Source: UBA1672 sp050633645
GTDB lineage: Bacteria > Pseudomonadota > Alphaproteobacteria > Micavibrionales > Micavibrionaceae
NCBI GenBank assembly: GCA_050633645.1
Contig: JBOEGX010000001.1
Coordinates: forward strand, 558,001 to 622,000
Length of the DNA: 64,000 bases
Direction of reading: 5' to 3'
In this document: in pieces, positions 1 to 8,518 of the stretch
How positions within the stretch are numbered: the stretch's first letter is position 1
Layout of the letters: each line of letters starts with the position of its first letter
The notes under the pieces: generated by a model
The model's database searches: none
Told to the model about the DNA's origin: nothing
What the model saw: the letters and a program-made list of their open reading frames with translations, nothing else
Translations under genes and position numbers: made by a program

Positions 1-417
1 AGCCTGACGATTGTCAGAAAGTTATTTCCTGATCTTATCAAAAAGCATGGATTACAAGAAGTTGAGGCTGGATTGTCTAAAGTAATTTTAGAGTATAAAA
101 CGCCAGATCAAATAGCGATTAGCCTACACCCTGATACGCATTTTCATCTTAAATCATATATAGAGAAAGCAGAAGAGCAGTTCCGTAAATCGATTAACGT
201 GATCGCGGATAGTAATATTGACATTCATGCCTGTAAAATATCATGGCCAGATGGAGGTATTACACTTCGGCATAGTGAAATTGCGGAAAAAACATTCTCT
301 CTTATCACCGAATCACTTGCAGAAGAAGGTGTTAGCGTTCATGATGGTGTGGAAAGCTTGGATAATTCTGATGCAGAAGAGAATAATAATCAGGTAGGAG
401 TTCCCCCTCATGAGTGA
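1..417 (+). CDS. fliH: Flagellar assembly protein FliH, C-terminal part (5' end outside window)
   Basis: The frame is open from base 1, so this is the C-terminal 138 residues of a longer protein. The visible part begins with a KLFPDLIKKHGLQEVE-type segment followed by the alternating helix/strand pattern typical of the FliH/YscL C-terminal domain, which binds the export ATPase FliI and delivers it to the flagellar export gate. The tail is acidic (DNSDAEENNN). Its 3' end overlaps fliN by 8 bases, indicating translational coupling. The family call rests on the sequence pattern plus the fliN neighbour; the N-terminal coiled coil cannot be seen here. Confidence 0.8.
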   Translation, partial: SLTIVRKLFPDLIKKHGLQEVEAGLSKVILEYKTPDQIAISLHPDTHFHLKSYIEKAEEQFRKSINVIADSNIDIHACKISWPDGGITLRHSEIAEKTFSLITESLAEEGVSVHDGVESLDNSDAEENNNQVGVPPHE

Positions 418-808
418 TGAAACTGAAAATGATGGTGCAACATCTCAAGATGAGGCAGAAGGCGCGGTTGCAGGGGCAGACCTCAATTTAGATGAAATTG
501 AGGAAGCCGAAGAAATACAGAACCAAAATAAAGGCCCTGAATTTGAAATTGGTGAGCCAATGGCTGGCGATGTTACCGCAATATATGATATTCCGGTTCG
601 CGTATCTGCGGTATTAGGAAGCTCAACTATGCAGGTGAGTCAGCTTTTGAAGCTTGGTCGTGGTGCGGTTGTTGAGCTTGACCGAAAAGTCGGTGAGGCC
701 ATTGATATTTATGTGAATAACCGGCTTGTCGCGCGCGGTGAAGTCGTCGTTGTCGAAGACAAACTTGGTATTACCATGACAGAAATTGTGAAGTCTGAAA
801 GATCATAG
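410..808 (+). CDS. fliN: Flagellar motor switch protein FliN
   Basis: A 132-residue protein with an acidic, low-complexity N-terminus (about residues 1-45) and a SpoA/FliN domain (about 58-130). The domain shows the characteristic run DIPVRVSAVLGSSTMQVSQL, then LKLGRGAVVELDRKVGEAID and GEVVVVEDKLGI. FliN forms the lower C-ring of the flagellar switch with FliM and FliG and binds FliH, which fits the overlap with the upstream fliH. The length is slightly above the enteric form because of the acidic extension, a common alphaproteobacterial feature. Confidence 0.93.
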   Translation: MSDETENDGATSQDEAEGAVAGADLNLDEIEEAEEIQNQNKGPEFEIGEPMAGDVTAIYDIPVRVSAVLGSSTMQVSQLLKLGRGAVVELDRKVGEAIDIYVNNRLVARGEVVVVEDKLGITMTEIVKSERS

Positions 809-842
809 AAAATGATATTATTTATCCAGTAAGGATTTTTGA

Positions 843-1691
843 ATGAATGCAGCATCAGATACAAATATAGACCAACAAAGCTCCCCCCTTCCCCCTGTAA
901 AAATCCCAGAAGCCGTTTCCATGCCTGATTTTGCGACGATATTGGGTCTGTTTTTGTCCTTTGCGCTGATTGCAGTTGCTATTGTTGTTGGGCAAAGCAA
1001 TGCCAACTTTTTCAACCTACCTTCCGTGTTAATTGTTGTATTGGGGACGATGACGGCGACAAGCGTTTCCTATTCTGGGCAAGAATTAAAGCAATCGCTT
1101 CCCGTATTGGGTAGTTCTATGATGCGTCCAGTTCGTGACTTTTCAGGTCTTGCCAAAGGTATGCTTGATATCGCAACTGTTGGGCGCAAACGTGGCGTTC
1201 TATCCTTATCATCCTATGAGAACCAAACGAAGAACGAGCCGTTTTTAAATTATGCATTAAAGCTTGTAGTTGATGGATATAACCCCGATGATATTAAACG
1301 TATTCTTCAGCAAGATATAGATATGGAAGAAGAACGCCAAAAGCGCGCCGCAAGTATTTTGCGCAGAGGCTCAGAGGTTGCACCCGCGATGGGACTTATC
1401 GGAACATTGGTTGGGCTTGTTCAAATGCTTGCTGATTTGGATAACCCAGATGCGATTGGCCCAGCAATGGCGGTGGCTTTGCTCACCACGTTTTATGGAG
1501 CTATTATGGGGACAGTTGTTATGGCGCCTTTGGCCGCAAAACTTGAAAAAAATGCTGCTGATGAGGTGACGATGAAAACGATGACCCTCAAAACTTGCAT
1601 GTCCATCGTAAGTCAAGAAAACCCCAGAAACCTTGAAATGCTGATTAATAGCCTTCTCGCTCCCTCTCAGCGCATTCGTTATTTTGATTGA
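843..1691 (+). CDS. MotA/PomA-type flagellar stator protein
   Basis: A 282-residue membrane protein of the MotA/TolQ/ExbB proton-channel superfamily. Two N-terminal hydrophobic helices (about 30-52 and 56-76) are followed by a charged cytoplasmic loop containing EEERQKRAASILRRGSEVAP, then the signature pair of helices (GLIGTLVGLVQMLADL and AVALLTTFYGAIMGTVVMAPLA). The spacing and the cytoplasmic loop resemble PomA/MotA more than ExbB, and it sits 34 bases after fliN. No motB-like partner is visible in the window, so the channel partner must be encoded elsewhere. A torque-generating role is inferred from family and context. Confidence 0.85.
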   Translation: MNAASDTNIDQQSSPLPPVKIPEAVSMPDFATILGLFLSFALIAVAIVVGQSNANFFNLPSVLIVVLGTMTATSVSYSGQELKQSLPVLGSSMMRPVRDFSGLAKGMLDIATVGRKRGVLSLSSYENQTKNEPFLNYALKLVVDGYNPDDIKRILQQDIDMEEERQKRAASILRRGSEVAPAMGLIGTLVGLVQMLADLDNPDAIGPAMAVALLTTFYGAIMGTVVMAPLAAKLEKNAADEVTMKTMTLKTCMSIVSQENPRNLEMLINSLLAPSQRIRYFD

Positions 1692-1751
1692 CCCATAAAA
1701 ACAAAATAGTTTAGAATCACATCAATCTAAAAAAATGCGGGTTTCTGAGTA

Positions 1752-2528
1752 ATGACTGATTCATCGACACCAAATCCGTTGGAAATATTCCAACAAGTTC
1801 CGAGGCATCCTGATGACAATCGTTTCGCCTATATTGATTCTGCAACAGATTTCACCCCTGAGGATATAGCCCCACTTATTAGAAATAGGATACTGCTCGG
1901 CGCTATATTCACCCAGAATTCCAATGTCTTTCCTCCGTATTCTGAAGAAGGCAATCATATTCGCGTCGCATGTCAGGATCATACAATGTTCTCATTTACC
2001 AGTAGCAATGATACGGTTGGACTGGAATATGGGAGCGCGGTTATTACGGGTAACGGTTGCCACAAAGGTTTTTACATTGAGACATTGAGAAATATTGAAC
2101 CTCAAAAACATTTATCGGACTATTTCAGCAATACGTACACAGCGGACCTCATAAGAATGGGATTATTAACAGAGAAAGGGCATCGGTCTGATTATGGTGA
2201 ATACGGATACACAATCATTCATGCTAACCCCGAACATGTGAAAGAAGGCTTTTTTAGCACCCCACATGAACATGAAACCCAAACTAACCTCAAATGCAAT
2301 GGTGGAGCGGGAACCGTGTGCCTTTTAGCCGATCCGAGAAGTGGTGAAATCGATAAATCACATGTTATTGCATGCCCCAAAGACTATGATAGCCGTACGT
2401 ATTCATTAAAAGCCGGCGATTTCATGATGATGGCCAAACATGTATTACACTGGACTTCTCCAAAGATTGAAGAAGAAGGACAGCATACTGTCGTTACGCA
2501 TAATCCCATGTATTTAAATTTCGAATAA
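1752..2528 (+). CDS. Unknown protein, possibly a double-stranded beta-helix (cupin-like) fold
   Basis: A 258-residue soluble protein that I do not recognise by family. Its C-terminal half has a histidine-rich stretch (STPHEHETQTNLKC), a GGAGTVCLLADP segment, then YSLKAGDFMMMAKHVLHWTSP and a final HTVVTHNP. An early H-x-H/E followed by a late GD...H pattern resembles metal-binding double-stranded beta-helix proteins, but this is an inference. It is flanked by the stator gene and a convergent gene with a similar layout (2534-3214). No signal peptide or membrane helix is visible. The proposed ATG has only a weak ribosome binding site. Confidence 0.6.
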   Translation: MTDSSTPNPLEIFQQVPRHPDDNRFAYIDSATDFTPEDIAPLIRNRILLGAIFTQNSNVFPPYSEEGNHIRVACQDHTMFSFTSSNDTVGLEYGSAVITGNGCHKGFYIETLRNIEPQKHLSDYFSNTYTADLIRMGLLTEKGHRSDYGEYGYTIIHANPEHVKEGFFSTPHEHETQTNLKCNGGAGTVCLLADPRSGEIDKSHVIACPKDYDSRTYSLKAGDFMMMAKHVLHWTSPKIEEEGQHTVVTHNPMYLNFE

Positions 2529-2533
2529 ATAAA

Positions 2534-3214
2534 TTAATTCACACTCTTGTCCCCCACCACCATGATGCGCGGTTTTTTCGAATATTGCGCGCGGTGGACG
2601 AAGGCTCTTTTCTCTTTTTCACGTAGGACACCGTCAAGGAAGTCATCGGCTTTGCTTTTTGGCTTATTGCGAACGCGGCTTTTCCAAATATCACCAGCCT
2701 TAAATTGATAAATTGGCGCGCCATCCCGACATATTGCGTCATGTCCGTTAATTTTAATGACATCTTCATTTTTTACAAATTGTGTCACGGGGTCATTGTA
2801 ACACACCATGAAGCGGTCAAAATCCTGTTCTAAACCATCAACATGGAAGGTGTAAGTGTCTTTGTGGATTTTATAATTTCGCAAGAGCCTGAAATGGGTT
2901 TTAACACGCGCGGAATATAAGCATTCCATATCATCAAGAATAACATTGAGAGCCAAAAACATTCCATCATCAGAAATCTTTTCCTTAAACTCTTCTAACT
3001 TTTCACGTTCGCTATACTTGATGAATATTTCTTCGTCTTGCAGATCAAAATACTTCGCCATTTTTTCGGCTAATTCATCAAAATTCGCGCTTAATCCCCT
3101 TGGATAAAGCACAACATTGGCTTTTGGCGCGAAATCTGTCGTAAAAAACGAAAACAGATCATCTACTACCTTTATTCGCTCATAACCCTCTGGTATATAA
3201 TTATGTTCTGTCAT
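2534..3214 (-). CDS. Conserved hypothetical protein, DUF1826-like or related beta-helix fold
   Basis: A 226-residue soluble protein, starting from the ATG at 3214; an upstream in-frame ATG at 3301 would run into the flbD leader and is less likely. Its C-terminal half contains TYTFHVDGLEQ, CYNDPVTQFVKNEDV, YQFKAGDIWKSRVRNK and RAFVHRAQ...PRIMVVGD. This H-x-D ... GD ... H-R order recalls DUF1826 and Fe(II)/2OG-type folds, a tentative match. It converges on 1752-2528 with only 5 bases between the stop codons. The adjacent protein has a comparable motif order, so the two may be distant relatives. Confidence 0.65.
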   Translation of the reverse strand: MTEHNYIPEGYERIKVVDDLFSFFTTDFAPKANVVLYPRGLSANFDELAEKMAKYFDLQDEEIFIKYSEREKLEEFKEKISDDGMFLALNVILDDMECLYSARVKTHFRLLRNYKIHKDTYTFHVDGLEQDFDRFMVCYNDPVTQFVKNEDVIKINGHDAICRDGAPIYQFKAGDIWKSRVRNKPKSKADDFLDGVLREKEKRAFVHRAQYSKKPRIMVVGDKSVN

Positions 3215-3306
3215 AGAATGCAGTATAGCTTCAAAAGGTTGCTTTATCGTAAATTTTTGTGATGCAATGTTACTTATGTATAATATTATCGGGGGTATCA
3301 CCTAAT

Positions 3307-4707
3307 ATGCGCTTAATGATTATCGGACGACTGGACGGACATATTTCTCAAGCAGGAAAAATCGCCTTGCAGCGCGGCGCAAAAGTCATTCACTGTGAAG
3401 ATATTGATCAGGCCATGGGGGCGCTTCTTAATGGTAAAGGCGCGGATTTGGCTATGGTTGATGTGAAGCAGAAAATCGGTGATTTCATTGACCGTCTTAA
3501 GGAAGAGCGTATTCATATGCCCGTTATAGCATGTGGTATTGGTACGGATGCACGCTCGGCAGTAAAGGCTATTCAACAGGGTGCAAAAGAATATGTCCCT
3601 CTGCCCCCTGATGCTGAACTTATTGCCGCCGTTTTGGCCGCCGTCACGGAAGAAAACAACAATATGATTGCGGATGATCCCGTGATGAAACCTGTTTTAG
3701 AACTGGCCAATAAGATTGCACCAAGTGAAGCCACCGTCCTGATCACGGGTGAGTCTGGGACGGGTAAAGAGGTTATGTCGCGGCATATTCACAATAAATC
3801 AAAGCGTAAAAACGGGCCGTTTATTGCGGTTAACTGTGCGGCGATCCCTGAAAACCTATTAGAATCTGAATTGTTTGGGCATGAAAAAGGCGCATTTACG
3901 GGCGCAACGGCGCGGCGCATCGGGAAATTTGAAGAAGCACATACAGGCACAATCTTGCTTGATGAGGTGACGGAAATGCACCCTCTTCTTCAGGCGAAGT
4001 TCTTACGCGCCATTCAGGAAAAAGAAATTACCCGCGTGGGAAGCAATGATTCCGTTAAGGTTGATGTTCGTATTATTGCGACCTCAAACCGTAACCTACA
4101 GGAATCAGTGCAAAAAGGTGAGTTTAGGGAAGATTTGTATTTCCGTTTGAATGTTGTGAATATCCCCCTGCCCCCATTGCGGGAGCGTCCATCGGATATC
4201 TTACGCCTGTCACAGTTTTTTGCCGATAAATTTGCCGATGCCAATGGCATTGGGCGTAAGAAAGTATCGAATGAAGCCAATGAGAAGCTTAAATCAACAG
4301 GTTGGCGCGGGAATATTCGCGAGCTTGAAAACACCATGCATCGCGCAATTTTAATGTCCGCGCAAGATGAAATTGAGGCCGATTCTATCTTTATTCAAAG
4401 CGATGGTTTTGGCGCGGCGGTTCCTGCTGCGCCCGCTTCTAATGCGCCGAGCATGGGCGGCGTATCAAATGCGGGCACACAAAGCCCCGCCCCTGCTGTT
4501 CAAAATCAGGGGAATGTGGAAAACATGATTGGGCGCACGATTGCGGATGTTGAACGCGATATGATTTTAAACACATTGGATCATTGTTTGGGCAATCGCA
4601 CACATGCCGCCAATATCCTTGGTATCTCTATACGGACACTTCGGAACAAGCTTAATCAGTATAAAGATGATGGCGCCGATGTCCCTGCGGCGGGGGCTGG
4701 TGGCTAA
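3307..4707 (+). CDS. flbD: Sigma-54-dependent flagellar transcriptional regulator FlbD
   Basis: A 466-residue activator. Residues 1-120 form a receiver-like domain lacking the usual paired acidic residues after the first strand, as known for FlbD. Residues about 125-365 are an AAA+ sigma-54 activator domain with Walker A GESGTGKE (near 148), the sigma-54-contacting GAFTGA loop (near 195) and Walker B-type TILLDE. A Pro/Ala-rich linker leads to a Fis-type helix-turn-helix (HAANILGISIRTLRNKL) near 431-450. FlbD switches on late flagellar genes in alphaproteobacteria. I chose the ATG at 3307, which has a GGGGG-containing leader, over an in-frame ATG at 3259. Its known partner FliX is not in the window. 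Confidence 0.93.
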   Translation: MRLMIIGRLDGHISQAGKIALQRGAKVIHCEDIDQAMGALLNGKGADLAMVDVKQKIGDFIDRLKEERIHMPVIACGIGTDARSAVKAIQQGAKEYVPLPPDAELIAAVLAAVTEENNNMIADDPVMKPVLELANKIAPSEATVLITGESGTGKEVMSRHIHNKSKRKNGPFIAVNCAAIPENLLESELFGHEKGAFTGATARRIGKFEEAHTGTILLDEVTEMHPLLQAKFLRAIQEKEITRVGSNDSVKVDVRIIATSNRNLQESVQKGEFREDLYFRLNVVNIPLPPLRERPSDILRLSQFFADKFADANGIGRKKVSNEANEKLKSTGWRGNIRELENTMHRAILMSAQDEIEADSIFIQSDGFGAAVPAAPASNAPSMGGVSNAGTQSPAPAVQNQGNVENMIGRTIADVERDMILNTLDHCLGNRTHAANILGISIRTLRNKLNQYKDDGADVPAAGAGG

Positions 4708-4806
4708 AAATTTGCTTTTTTTATTTGAATTAGCTATGTTGCTCTCTAAATAAATCAAAAAACTTAGTTTAGCATTGAAATAATAAATAGAATAGGTGAA
4801 AAAATT

Positions 4807-5517
4807 ATGCCAGGCCTTAGACTTCCAAACATCCCCGGTGGCGGTAAACCAAACTTAACCCCCCTTCGCAAACTAGAACAAGCAGAGCGTATTGAGCGCG
4901 GCTCGAAAGGCATTGCGGATGGCGTCCATCAAATGCAGGAAGACCCCACAATACAAGAACAAGGTAGCGACCAGCCTCTGGTCACCGATGACTTGGTTAA
5001 ATATGTTGCAGAGCAAACCAATGACATCTACAAAAACATCAAAAAACAAGGAAAAAAATCAAAAGCTGTTGGTTTCCCTTATGACAGAATGACAGCGAAT
5101 GGCGGAAAAATAACAGAAGGTAAGTCTGTTATTGGAATGGCTGAGGTCATACATAACTCTGGTATATCTGTGGAAAATACCGAGCGTTATGGCGGACAGC
5201 ATGAAGCAACCGTTTCTGCGTTAAAAGCAGCCCTAAAAGATGAGGCTGAAATTCTTACCAGTATTTCCCCTGAACAACTCAAATCATTGACAACGTTTAT
5301 TCATATGCCAAAAGCAGAGCAAAATAAAGTGATCATGAAAGCGTTTGAAGATAACAAAAATAAAGTTAGTCATTTTATTATACCTTCATCTGATTCAGAA
5401 CTTGCACAAGTTTTTGAAGTTGGAAAATCTCCGTATGGTGAGGGTGATCTTAAGCAGGAAACTCTTGCCGATGCCAATATTTACATCCCTGCGGATGATG
5501 GCCCTAGCGTTCTTTAA
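4807..5517 (+). CDS. Hypothetical protein of the flagellar region
   Basis: A 236-residue hydrophilic protein with no recognised domain, signal peptide or membrane segment. It begins MPGLRLPNIPGGGKPNL, has a lysine-rich middle (KKQGKKSKAVG) and a mostly helical C-terminal half (LKAALKDEAEILTSISPEQL). A good AGGTGA ribosome binding site precedes the ATG. It lies 99 bases after flbD and is closed by a hairpin terminator, so it probably forms its own short transcription unit or ends the flbD unit. Its placement between flbD and flhA hints at a flagellar role, but nothing in the sequence proves it. Confidence 0.7.
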   Translation: MPGLRLPNIPGGGKPNLTPLRKLEQAERIERGSKGIADGVHQMQEDPTIQEQGSDQPLVTDDLVKYVAEQTNDIYKNIKKQGKKSKAVGFPYDRMTANGGKITEGKSVIGMAEVIHNSGISVENTERYGGQHEATVSALKAALKDEAEILTSISPEQLKSLTTFIHMPKAEQNKVIMKAFEDNKNKVSHFIIPSSDSELAQVFEVGKSPYGEGDLKQETLADANIYIPADDGPSVL

Positions 5518-5540
5518 GAGATTAGCCCAAATATAATTCT

Positions 5541-5574
5541 AAAAGCCGAGCCTTTGCGTTCGGCTTTTCTTTTA
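5541..5574 (+). terminator. Rho-independent terminator after the 4807-5517 gene
   Basis: A perfect 9-base stem, AAAAGCCGA (5541-5549) pairing with TCGGCTTTT (5560-5568), encloses a 10-base loop and is followed by a T-rich run. It lies 24 bases after the stop codon of the unknown gene and separates it from flhA. Confidence 0.85.
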
Positions 5575-5702
5575 TGTAACGGAATGAGCAAACCATTTGC
5601 ATGTTTTTTATGGTGACTGTAGTATAAGTACGTCTTCATGGCTCATGCGGACGCTGTTTCCTTTTGCAATCCGCAATTCACTCTCAATAAGTTTATTTAT
5701 CA

Positions 5703-7823
5703 ATGGCCGATAACAATTCAAATCAAGGTTCAGGCGTTCCTGCTGCTGGTGGAGAGATGAGTTTAGGCTCGTTCATACGAACCGACGTTATCTTTGCCTT
5801 TGCGATTGTGACCATTATTTTATTTATGCTTGTGCCCGTTCCCGCGATTATGTTGGATGCAGGATTGGCGATATCGGTGACGTTTTCTGTCTTGATTTTG
5901 ATGACGGTTCTGTTTATTCGAACCCCGCTTGAGTTTTCGACCTTCCCCACGGTTTTACTGGTGAGCACGTCTTTACGGCTTGGCCTTAACATTGCTTCAA
6001 CGCGATTGATTTTGGAATATGGACATACGGGAACGGATGCGGCGGGCGGAATTATTGGCGCATTTGGAACATTGATTATCGGCAGCAATTACGTCATTGG
6101 TGCGATTGTTTTCTCTATCCTTGTTATTGTGAATTTTGTTGTTATTACAAAAGGTTCTGGGCGTATTGCCGAGGTCGCCGCGCGCTTTGCGCTTGATGCG
6201 ATGCCAGGGAAACAAATGGCGATTGATAGCGATTTATCGGCAGGGATGATTACCGAAGATGAAGCCAAAGAGCGCAGACAAAAGCTTGAATCTGAAAGCA
6301 CCTTTTACGGCGCAATGGATGGTGCGGCGAAATTCGTGCGTGGAGACGCTATTGCAGGATTGCTCATTGTTTTTGTTAATATTATCGGCGGTATTGTCAT
6401 CGGCACAGTGATGCAGGGCATGACATTGGCCGAGGCTGCATCGAATTACACAATCCTAACCATTGGTGATGGGCTTATATCTCAAGTCCCTGCATTAATC
6501 GTTTCTGTATCGGCGGGTTTTCTTGTATCAAAGGCGGGGATCGCAGGATCGGCGGAGCAAGAATTATTCAAGCAAATCAGTAAGTACCCAAGCGCATTGG
6601 CGATGAGTTCGGCGCTTATGCTTATGCTTGGGCTTATGCCTGTTGTTCCGTTTGCGCCATTTGCGATTTTATCGGCAATTACGGGCGGGCTTGCCTATTA
6701 TGCTTATCAACGTAATGTGGATGCAGAGGAGCTGTTGGCAGGCGGTGATGATGCAAAGGCCGAAGCAGCAGCACTAGCCGCGCCAAAAGAAGAGCCGATA
6801 TCAAAAGCCTTAGCAATGGATACCATTCGCCTTGAATTGGGGTATGGCCTCCTCCCGCTTGTACAGGGGGATGGCGGGAACAAGCTTACCGATCAAATTA
6901 AGGGATTACGCCGTCAGCTGGCCGAAGATATGGGGTATGTCCTGCCATCGGTGCGTATTCAGGATAACTTACAACTTGCCGCGAATGAGTATGTCGTGCG
7001 GATCAAAGAAATTGAAACGGGACGCGGAGATGTGCGCCCGAATATGCTTATGTGTATGGATCCAGGCGGCGCGCCATTGACCATTCAAGGTGAAAATACG
7101 GTTGAGCCGACATTCGGTCTGCCCGCCATGTGGATACAAGAAACATCTAGGGAAGAAGCGCATTTCAAGGGTTATACCGTTGTTGATGCATCGACCGTGA
7201 TTACCACGCATATCACCGAAATCATCAAAGATAATATGCCTGATTTATTGAATTATGCGGAGATGCAGAAGCTGCTTGATGAAATGCCAAAGGATTACCA
7301 AAAGCTTGTGGCCGATATCATTCCATCCCAAGTTACGGTCGGCAGTTTACAGCGTATTATCCAAAGCCTGCTTTCAGAGCGCGTATCGGTGCGCGACCTT
7401 CCCACGATATTAGAGGGGGTCGCCGAGGCTTCTTCTTACACCAAAAATCTATCGCGTATTACAGAACATGTGCGCTCTCGACTTGCGCGGCAGCTTTGTG
7501 ATTCAAATACGGATGCCTCTGGCGTTCTGGTGTTATTAACCTTGTCGCCCGAATGGGAAAGCGCGTTTGCGGAAAGCCTGATGGGTGATGGAGAAGATAA
7601 ACAGCTTGCCATGCCGCCAAGCCGGTTACAGGAATTCATATCCGCCGTGCGTGATAAATTTGATGAGGTTGCGCCGCAAGGGCTGTCGCCTGTTTTGCTT
7701 ACTTCGCCCTATATCCGCCCCTATGTGCGTTCAGTTATTGAGAGATTTCGTCCGCAAACGATTATCATGTCGCAAAATGAAGTTCACCCAAAAGCCAAAA
7801 TTAAAACAGTGGGTCAAGTTTGA
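5703..7823 (+). CDS. flhA: Flagellar biosynthesis protein FlhA
   Basis: A 706-residue export-gate protein, full length for the family. About eight membrane helices occupy residues 25-330. The FHIPEP-family hallmarks are visible: TFPTVLLVSTSLRLGLNIAS near 80-100 and RFALDAMPGKQMAIDSDLSA near 160-180. The large cytoplasmic domain (about 370-700), which docks export substrates and chaperones, includes RLELGYGLLPLV and DLPTILEGVAEA. It is the main component of the flagellar type III export gate. The ATG at 5703 has no strong ribosome binding site. flhF and flhG follow after a minus-strand insertion. Confidence 0.97.
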   Translation: MADNNSNQGSGVPAAGGEMSLGSFIRTDVIFAFAIVTIILFMLVPVPAIMLDAGLAISVTFSVLILMTVLFIRTPLEFSTFPTVLLVSTSLRLGLNIASTRLILEYGHTGTDAAGGIIGAFGTLIIGSNYVIGAIVFSILVIVNFVVITKGSGRIAEVAARFALDAMPGKQMAIDSDLSAGMITEDEAKERRQKLESESTFYGAMDGAAKFVRGDAIAGLLIVFVNIIGGIVIGTVMQGMTLAEAASNYTILTIGDGLISQVPALIVSVSAGFLVSKAGIAGSAEQELFKQISKYPSALAMSSALMLMLGLMPVVPFAPFAILSAITGGLAYYAYQRNVDAEELLAGGDDAKAEAAALAAPKEEPISKALAMDTIRLELGYGLLPLVQGDGGNKLTDQIKGLRRQLAEDMGYVLPSVRIQDNLQLAANEYVVRIKEIETGRGDVRPNMLMCMDPGGAPLTIQGENTVEPTFGLPAMWIQETSREEAHFKGYTVVDASTVITTHITEIIKDNMPDLLNYAEMQKLLDEMPKDYQKLVADIIPSQVTVGSLQRIIQSLLSERVSVRDLPTILEGVAEASSYTKNLSRITEHVRSRLARQLCDSNTDASGVLVLLTLSPEWESAFAESLMGDGEDKQLAMPPSRLQEFISAVRDKFDEVAPQGLSPVLLTSPYIRPYVRSVIERFRPQTIIMSQNEVHPKAKIKTVGQV

Positions 7824-7829
7824 ATGGTT

Positions 7830-8399
7830 TCAAATACGTCTATCGATATTGAAATCAACGGTGCAATCGGTTTTTAATATGATGATTATGTCGTCACGCT
7901 TTGTCAGCACATCATCGCAAATCATCACCTCATCAACATGGAATGGTTCATCAAAGCCATAGCGATACATATCAAATCTTGCCGTTGTCTTTATTTTTGT
8001 CGATAGATTGCCTGTTTGAGGATCATGATAAATACTTAAAATTTCGTTCTCAACATTATGATATTTGTTCATTTTAGAAAGAGCCGCAGCAGTTTTTATC
8101 ATATCGGTTTTGTTGCGCTCCATCACAGATGCTTCAGCGCGACTCTCTTGCTCTTCATTATCTTTTTTTGGAAAATTATTCTTGATGCGTTTAATTTCAT
8201 TGATAGAATCGTCAAAATGCACAATATGAAAATGAATATATTCATCGCCGCCCTTTAATTTTGCGCTAGCAAAGCTATTGTAGAATTCCTCAAGATTTGA
8301 TTTTGTGAGTATATCGTCTTTTGCGCACCCAATATTGCAGAAAAGAAGGCATCCCATCACTGTTGTTGACAGAAAAAACATGGCCTTTTTATATTTCAT
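7830..8399 (-). CDS. Exported protein, possible lipoprotein, unknown function
   Basis: A 189-residue protein with an N-terminal signal peptide (MKYKKAMFFLSTTVMGCLLF) ending in CNIGCAKDD. The second cysteine could be a lipobox cysteine, although N at -3 is unusual, so plain secretion is also possible. The mature part is charged and helical (IKRIKNNFPKKDNEEQESRA) and ends in a beta-rich section. No family was recognised. It is antisense to its surroundings, sits between flhA and flhF, and its stop lies 6 bases from the flhA stop. The neighbours give no functional clue. Confidence 0.7.
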   Translation of the reverse strand: MKYKKAMFFLSTTVMGCLLFCNIGCAKDDILTKSNLEEFYNSFASAKLKGGDEYIHFHIVHFDDSINEIKRIKNNFPKKDNEEQESRAEASVMERNKTDMIKTAAALSKMNKYHNVENEILSIYHDPQTGNLSTKIKTTARFDMYRYGFDEPFHVDEVMICDDVLTKRDDIIIILKTDCTVDFNIDRRI

Positions 8400-8518
8400 A
8401 TTTTATATCTCACAAAAATTTACAAAGAATACACAAAGACTCTAGCATTTTTTTGGCGTCGCCCCTAGTATATGACAATAATAAATTCTATAATTACGAT
8501 GATTCGAGTAGATTTCTT

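Noticed and set aside
5630..5702. Possible sigma-54 promoter upstream of flhA (TGGCTC ... TTTTGC)
   Set aside because: The GG and GC pairs are not at the required 10-base spacing, so it does not fit the -24/-12 consensus.
8321..8518. Upstream extension of the flhF reading frame
   Set aside because: The extension overlaps the start of the minus-strand exported-protein gene and lacks FlhF similarity; the ATG at 8519 gives the standard FlhF N-terminus.
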